Positions 5,028 to 7,536 of a stretch of 7,536 nucleotides of DNA are shown one piece after another (position 1 is the first letter of the stretch; every line of letters starts with the position of its first letter). The stretch spans positions 1 to 7,536 of the forward strand of contig VBJS01000131.1 of the NCBI GenBank assembly GCA_005880055.1. Reading direction: 5' to 3'. The position numbers were made by a program, and so were the translations under genes. The stretch comes from Chloroflexota bacterium (lineage in GTDB: Bacteria > Chloroflexota > Dehalococcoidia > SM23-28-2 > RBG-16-64-32). The notes beneath the pieces were generated by a model. It saw only the letters and a list, made by a program, of their open reading frames with translations. It searched no databases and was not told the DNA's origin.

Positions 5028-5870
5028 ATGGCAAAGAAGACAGCGTTCATAACAGGTTGCTCCGCTGGCGGCGTCGGCTACGCCCTGGCCGAACTCCTCG
5101 CTGGCAAGGGATATCGGGTCATTGCCACCATGCGCAGCCCCGAGAAGGGAAAGGGGCTGGAGGATGCTGCCAGGACCAACGGCTGGGACCTGCGGGTAGT
5201 GAAGCTCGATGTCCGGGACGACGCCTAGGCCGGTCAGGTCGACATACTCGTCAACAACGCCGGATTCGAGGTCTGGGGCCCCCTCGAAGAGATGACGGTG
5301 GAAGACATCAAGGACCAGTTCGAGACAAATGTGTTCGGCCCGTTCCGCCTCATCCTTTCGGTCGTCCCCGGCATGCGCAATCGCGGCGACGGCATCATCG
5401 TCAACGTCTCCTCCCTCGCCGGCCGCGTCGGTGCGCCGCTCAACGGTCTCTACTCAGCGTCGAAGTACGCCCTCGAGGCGCTCAGTGAGACCCTGCACTA
5501 TGAACTCGGCCATTTCGGCGTGCGCACACACATCATCGAGCCCGGCGGCATCGAGACCCCCTTCCAGGCGAACCGGCGGCTGGTTGGCGCCGGCGCCGGC
5601 CAGGAATCGCCCTACACGGACCTCGTGAAGCAATGGCAGACCGTCACGGAGCGTCTGCAGGGTGCTGGGGCGGCTGCGTCCGGCCAGGCTCCTGCCGGGG
5701 CAGCTACGCCCGAAGATGTCGCCGCCGTCGTCATAGAGGCGATAGAGACCGGTGATAAGCTCCGCTATCTTGTCGGCCAGGACGCCCAGATGATAATGAC
5801 CGCCCGAAGAGCGATGACCGACGAGCAGTTCGAGTCGGCCATGCGCTCACAGCTCGGCCTAACCTGGTAG
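5028..5870 (+). pseudogene. Classical short-chain dehydrogenase/reductase, interrupted by in-frame TAG and a missing helix
   Basis: NAD(P)-dependent oxidoreductase of the classical SDR type, closest in pattern to 17-beta-hydroxysteroid or acyl-DHAP reductase-like members. ATG at 5028 follows AAGGAGG by five bases. The dinucleotide-binding TGCSAGGVG is at residues 9-17, and LDVRDDA ends at 5225. TAG follows (5226-5228), and the same frame continues with GQVDILVNNAG (NNAG at 5253-5264), NVSS (catalytic Ser region, 5403-5414), YSASK (Tyr and Lys, 5451-5465) and IIEPGGIETPF, to TAG at 5868-5870. Relatives have about 15 residues, a helix, between LDV-D-A and the VDILVNNAG strand; here two remain. 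So an in-frame deletion of about 36-42 bp created the stop. 66 plus 213 codons are left; intact members have about 280-300. All catalytic motifs survive, so the break is recent or an assembly artefact. Confidence 0.85.
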
Positions 5871-6182
5871 GGCTAACCGCCTGCAACCGTTCGGATTCGG
5901 GCACCGAGTCTCTGTGTCTTGCGTCAGATAGCAGATCCGTGACATCCGGCGAAGAGCGTCCCTCATGTCATGCTGAGCGCCGACTCCGGGTCTTCGTCGA
6001 AATGCCGCTGCGCCGCGAAGCCTGTCCTGAGCCTGCCGAAGGGGTACCCGGTGGGGAAGGGCGGAAGAGAAGCGCTCGAACCGGGCCGGCGTATTGCGCG
6101 CCCTTGGTCGCCCCCCCCCGGATCCTTCGCGCACGGGCGACCTTTACAGCTGCCAATGCAAACTCGGTATGAGTGGGTCGCA
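5871..6182. other. Convergent intergenic region with repeats, no gene
   Basis: 312 bp between the convergent dehydrogenase and propeller-like genes. Short open frames here are repeat translations without ribosome sites. It holds the composite repeat at 5966-6043 and a run of nine C (6111-6119), which is a likely sequencing or assembly weak point. I see no T-rich intrinsic terminator for either gene. Confidence 0.65.
5966..6043. repeat. Composite dispersed repeat (TGTCATGCTGAGCG ... TCCTGAGCCTGCCGAAGGG)
   Basis: Two motif halves are separated by about 45 bp: TGTCATGCTGAGCG (5966-5979) and TCCTGAGCCTGCCGAAGGG (6025-6043). The second reads CCCTTCGGCAGGCTCAGGA on the minus strand and matches the CTTCG...GCTCAGGA signature at 2942-2982. 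From memory, both halves are common in environmental bacterial intergenic repeats. Membership is inferred from the signature, not from a search. Confidence 0.5.
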
Positions 6183-7484
6183 CTACTCCGCGTAGATGTG
6201 CGCGAGGGTGCTGAATGTCGTAGCATACACGTCCCTTGCCCAACCAACCGACGGAAAGACGACGCACTGGACAGGGCTATCGATGGCAACCCGCGCCTTC
6301 TCGCGGCCGGTCTCGATGTCCAGCAAGATGCAATTCTCCCTGCCCGCCGCCTGGTCGTAATCATAGCTGAGTAGCTCGGCGGATTCCGGGAAGTGCCCGG
6401 CCTGGTCTTGCTCGCGCTGCCAGATCCGCTCGGCCGCGCCGGGCTCGCCGAAGCGCCACGCCGTAACGACTGCGTTTCCGCTGTCGTAACCCACCGCGAT
6501 ACGGCGCGATGCGTCGACAACCGGCGGGTTGGCGATGATCCCGCCGGGCTTGCCGCAGACCTCGAGGTACGCCGGCTCCGGGTGGTCGCCGAGAGGTATG
6601 CGGACGAGGTGCAAAGGAGCTGCCGCTGTCCCCTTACCCCGGAACGAGGGCCCGAACGCCGTCGTCCCTTCCCCGTTGTCCAGGAACCACGCCGATCCGG
6701 CCTCGATCACGGCGTCCCAGCCGAAGGTCTGCCCCTCAAAGCGCAAGTAGTTCGTGGTCCAGTCTTCGTCGAGCGCCAGGGCCGCACGCCCGGAGTCCCA
6801 CAGCAGCCGCATCGCGTGGCGGTCGCCGATTGCGTAGACGCGTGGACTTCCATCCGGCGCAATATCCGCTGAGAGGCGGGCGATCGAGCCTTCCGGCAGC
6901 TCGCATCGGGCGACGATCTCCAACGCCTCGGGGTCAAGCACCACGAGCTCGGAGCCGCGGACGCCCTCGGGCAGGGCGTGGACGCCGCTGCCGCCGGCGA
7001 TGTCTTTCATCACCAGGTTGCCGTCGGGGAGAATCAGCAGCGAATTGTACGGCCGGTCGCGCGGCAGTTCACGCGAGGAAACGAGCTGGCAGTCCGGGTC
7101 CAGGCGGTGGCACCAGCGGCCGTACGTCACGTAGAGCGAACCGTTCCGGTGTGCGGCGATCCCGCCCGGCCACATCGGCCCCGCAGGCAAGGCGGGTGAG
7201 CGGTCGATCGTTTCCAACGATTCCGGGTGAACCCGTTCCACCCAGCCTGTGGTGTTCCCTCCGGCGCCCGTGTGGCCCTGGACGTAGACTGCGCCCGGCT
7301 CGCGCACGATCGTCATGTGCGCAACCATCATGTTGCGGGAGCGTGCCACCAGGCGCTCGTCCGCGCCTAAGCCAAACCGGAAGCCACCGCCCGGCGTCTG
7401 CACGCGTCGGGGTCCGCCGTCCTCGGCGGGCCAGGGGCCGTCCCAGTAACCTGCAAGCGTCGGGTCATGGGCTGCTACTGCCAA
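6183..7484 (-). CDS. Uncharacterised beta-propeller-like protein
   Basis: 433 residues, not a family I can name. It has no signal peptide or membrane helix, so it is probably cytoplasmic. The chain shows blade-like repeats: GSLYVTYGRWCHRLDPD (115-131), GNLVMKDI...LVVLDPEALEIVARCEL (155-196), RVYAIGDRHAMRLLWD (215-230), AWFLDNGEGTT (265-275), RRIAVGYDSGNAVVTAWRF (327-345) and ENCILLDIETGREKARVAI (383-401). The strand-turn pattern (x-L-x-V-LDPE-x-LE) is typical of six- or seven-bladed quinoprotein/YVTN-type propellers. The start is TTG at 7484-7482; an in-frame TGA lies eight bases upstream, so no earlier start exists, and GAGGTGAG precedes it. The stop is TAG at 6185-6183. It is convergent with the broken dehydrogenase, and no partner gene is visible in the 50 bp left upstream. 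It may be a carbohydrate- or metabolite-binding or structural protein; the role is unknown. Confidence 0.8.
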   Translation of the reverse strand: MAVAAHDPTLAGYWDGPWPAEDGGPRRVQTPGGGFRFGLGADERLVARSRNMMVAHMTIVREPGAVYVQGHTGAGGNTTGWVERVHPESLETIDRSPALPAGPMWPGGIAAHRNGSLYVTYGRWCHRLDPDCQLVSSRELPRDRPYNSLLILPDGNLVMKDIAGGSGVHALPEGVRGSELVVLDPEALEIVARCELPEGSIARLSADIAPDGSPRVYAIGDRHAMRLLWDSGRAALALDEDWTTNYLRFEGQTFGWDAVIEAGSAWFLDNGEGTTAFGPSFRGKGTAAAPLHLVRIPLGDHPEPAYLEVCGKPGGIIANPPVVDASRRIAVGYDSGNAVVTAWRFGEPGAAERIWQREQDQAGHFPESAELLSYDYDQAAGRENCILLDIETGREKARVAIDSPVQCVVFPSVGWARDVYATTFSTLAHIYAE

Positions 7485-7536
7485 CTCACCTCATCTTTCG
7501 CTTGACGCAGCTCATGGGTGCGAAATCTCAAGATCG

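Noticed and set aside
5226..5228. TAG read-through or special amino acid in the dehydrogenase
   Set aside because: About a dozen conserved-length residues are missing around the codon, so a deletion explains the stop better than recoding.
5963..6520. 185-codon minus-strand open frame
   Set aside because: Overlaps the 3' part of the propeller gene in another frame and continues into repeats; no family pattern.
7485..7536. Nine-codon minus-strand frame (MSCVKRKMR) ahead of the propeller gene
   Set aside because: It overlaps the ribosome site and is too short to support as a leader peptide; an in-frame TGA lies just upstream and nothing else backs it.

Overview
This is a high-GC bacterial stretch with GTG and TTG starts, exported proteins with Gram-positive-like features (an LPXTG-type tail and a possible lipoprotein), and intergenic regions packed with short palindromic repeats. 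That combination (DUF2330 protein, single-domain cupredoxin, GTAGGGGCG palindromes, CTTCG...GCTCAGGA repeats) resembles Chloroflexota, with Actinomycetota second. The assignment is inference from pattern memory only. No rRNA, tRNA, CRISPR array, transposase or phage gene is visible.

Layout. (1) 1-669 (+): 3' two thirds of a medium-chain NADP-dependent oxidoreductase, broken by a small internal deletion that also shifts the frame. (2) 670-1002: two copies of a ~100 bp element with 16 bp terminal inverted repeats (708-805 and 888-990). Between them lies the last 14 codons of a second, paralogous oxidoreductase. (3) 1003-2519 (-): a two-gene operon, a DUF2330 surface protein with an LPNTG tail followed by a membrane-tethered blue-copper protein; stop and start overlap in GTGA. 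(4) 2520-3326: ~800 bp without a credible gene, holding a perfect hairpin, a 70 bp direct repeat (69/70 identical) and a CTTCG...CTCAGGA repeat. (5) 3327-3566 (+): a 79-residue secreted protein behind a 13-nt perfect match to the 16S rRNA tail. (6) 3666-4772 (+): an exported beta-propeller of the PQQ sugar/sorbosone dehydrogenase type that appears to lack key catalytic residues, followed by a hairpin. (7) 5028-5870 (+): a short-chain dehydrogenase broken by an in-frame TAG and a missing helix. (8) 5871-6182: repeat-bearing convergent spacer. (9) 6183-7484 (-): a 433-residue cytoplasmic beta-propeller-like protein of unknown role.

How it may work together. The central part (1003-4772) encodes four exported or surface-attached proteins: a blue-copper electron carrier, a DUF2330 protein, a small Ser/Pro/Thr-rich protein and a propeller lipoprotein. 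A cell-surface copper or redox module is a reasonable hypothesis, but only the two coupled minus-strand genes are shown by sequence to be expressed together. On both sides lie broken Rossmann-fold oxidoreductases, each missing roughly one helix-sized segment. They are either real pseudogenes in a decaying, repeat-rich area or small assembly deletions.
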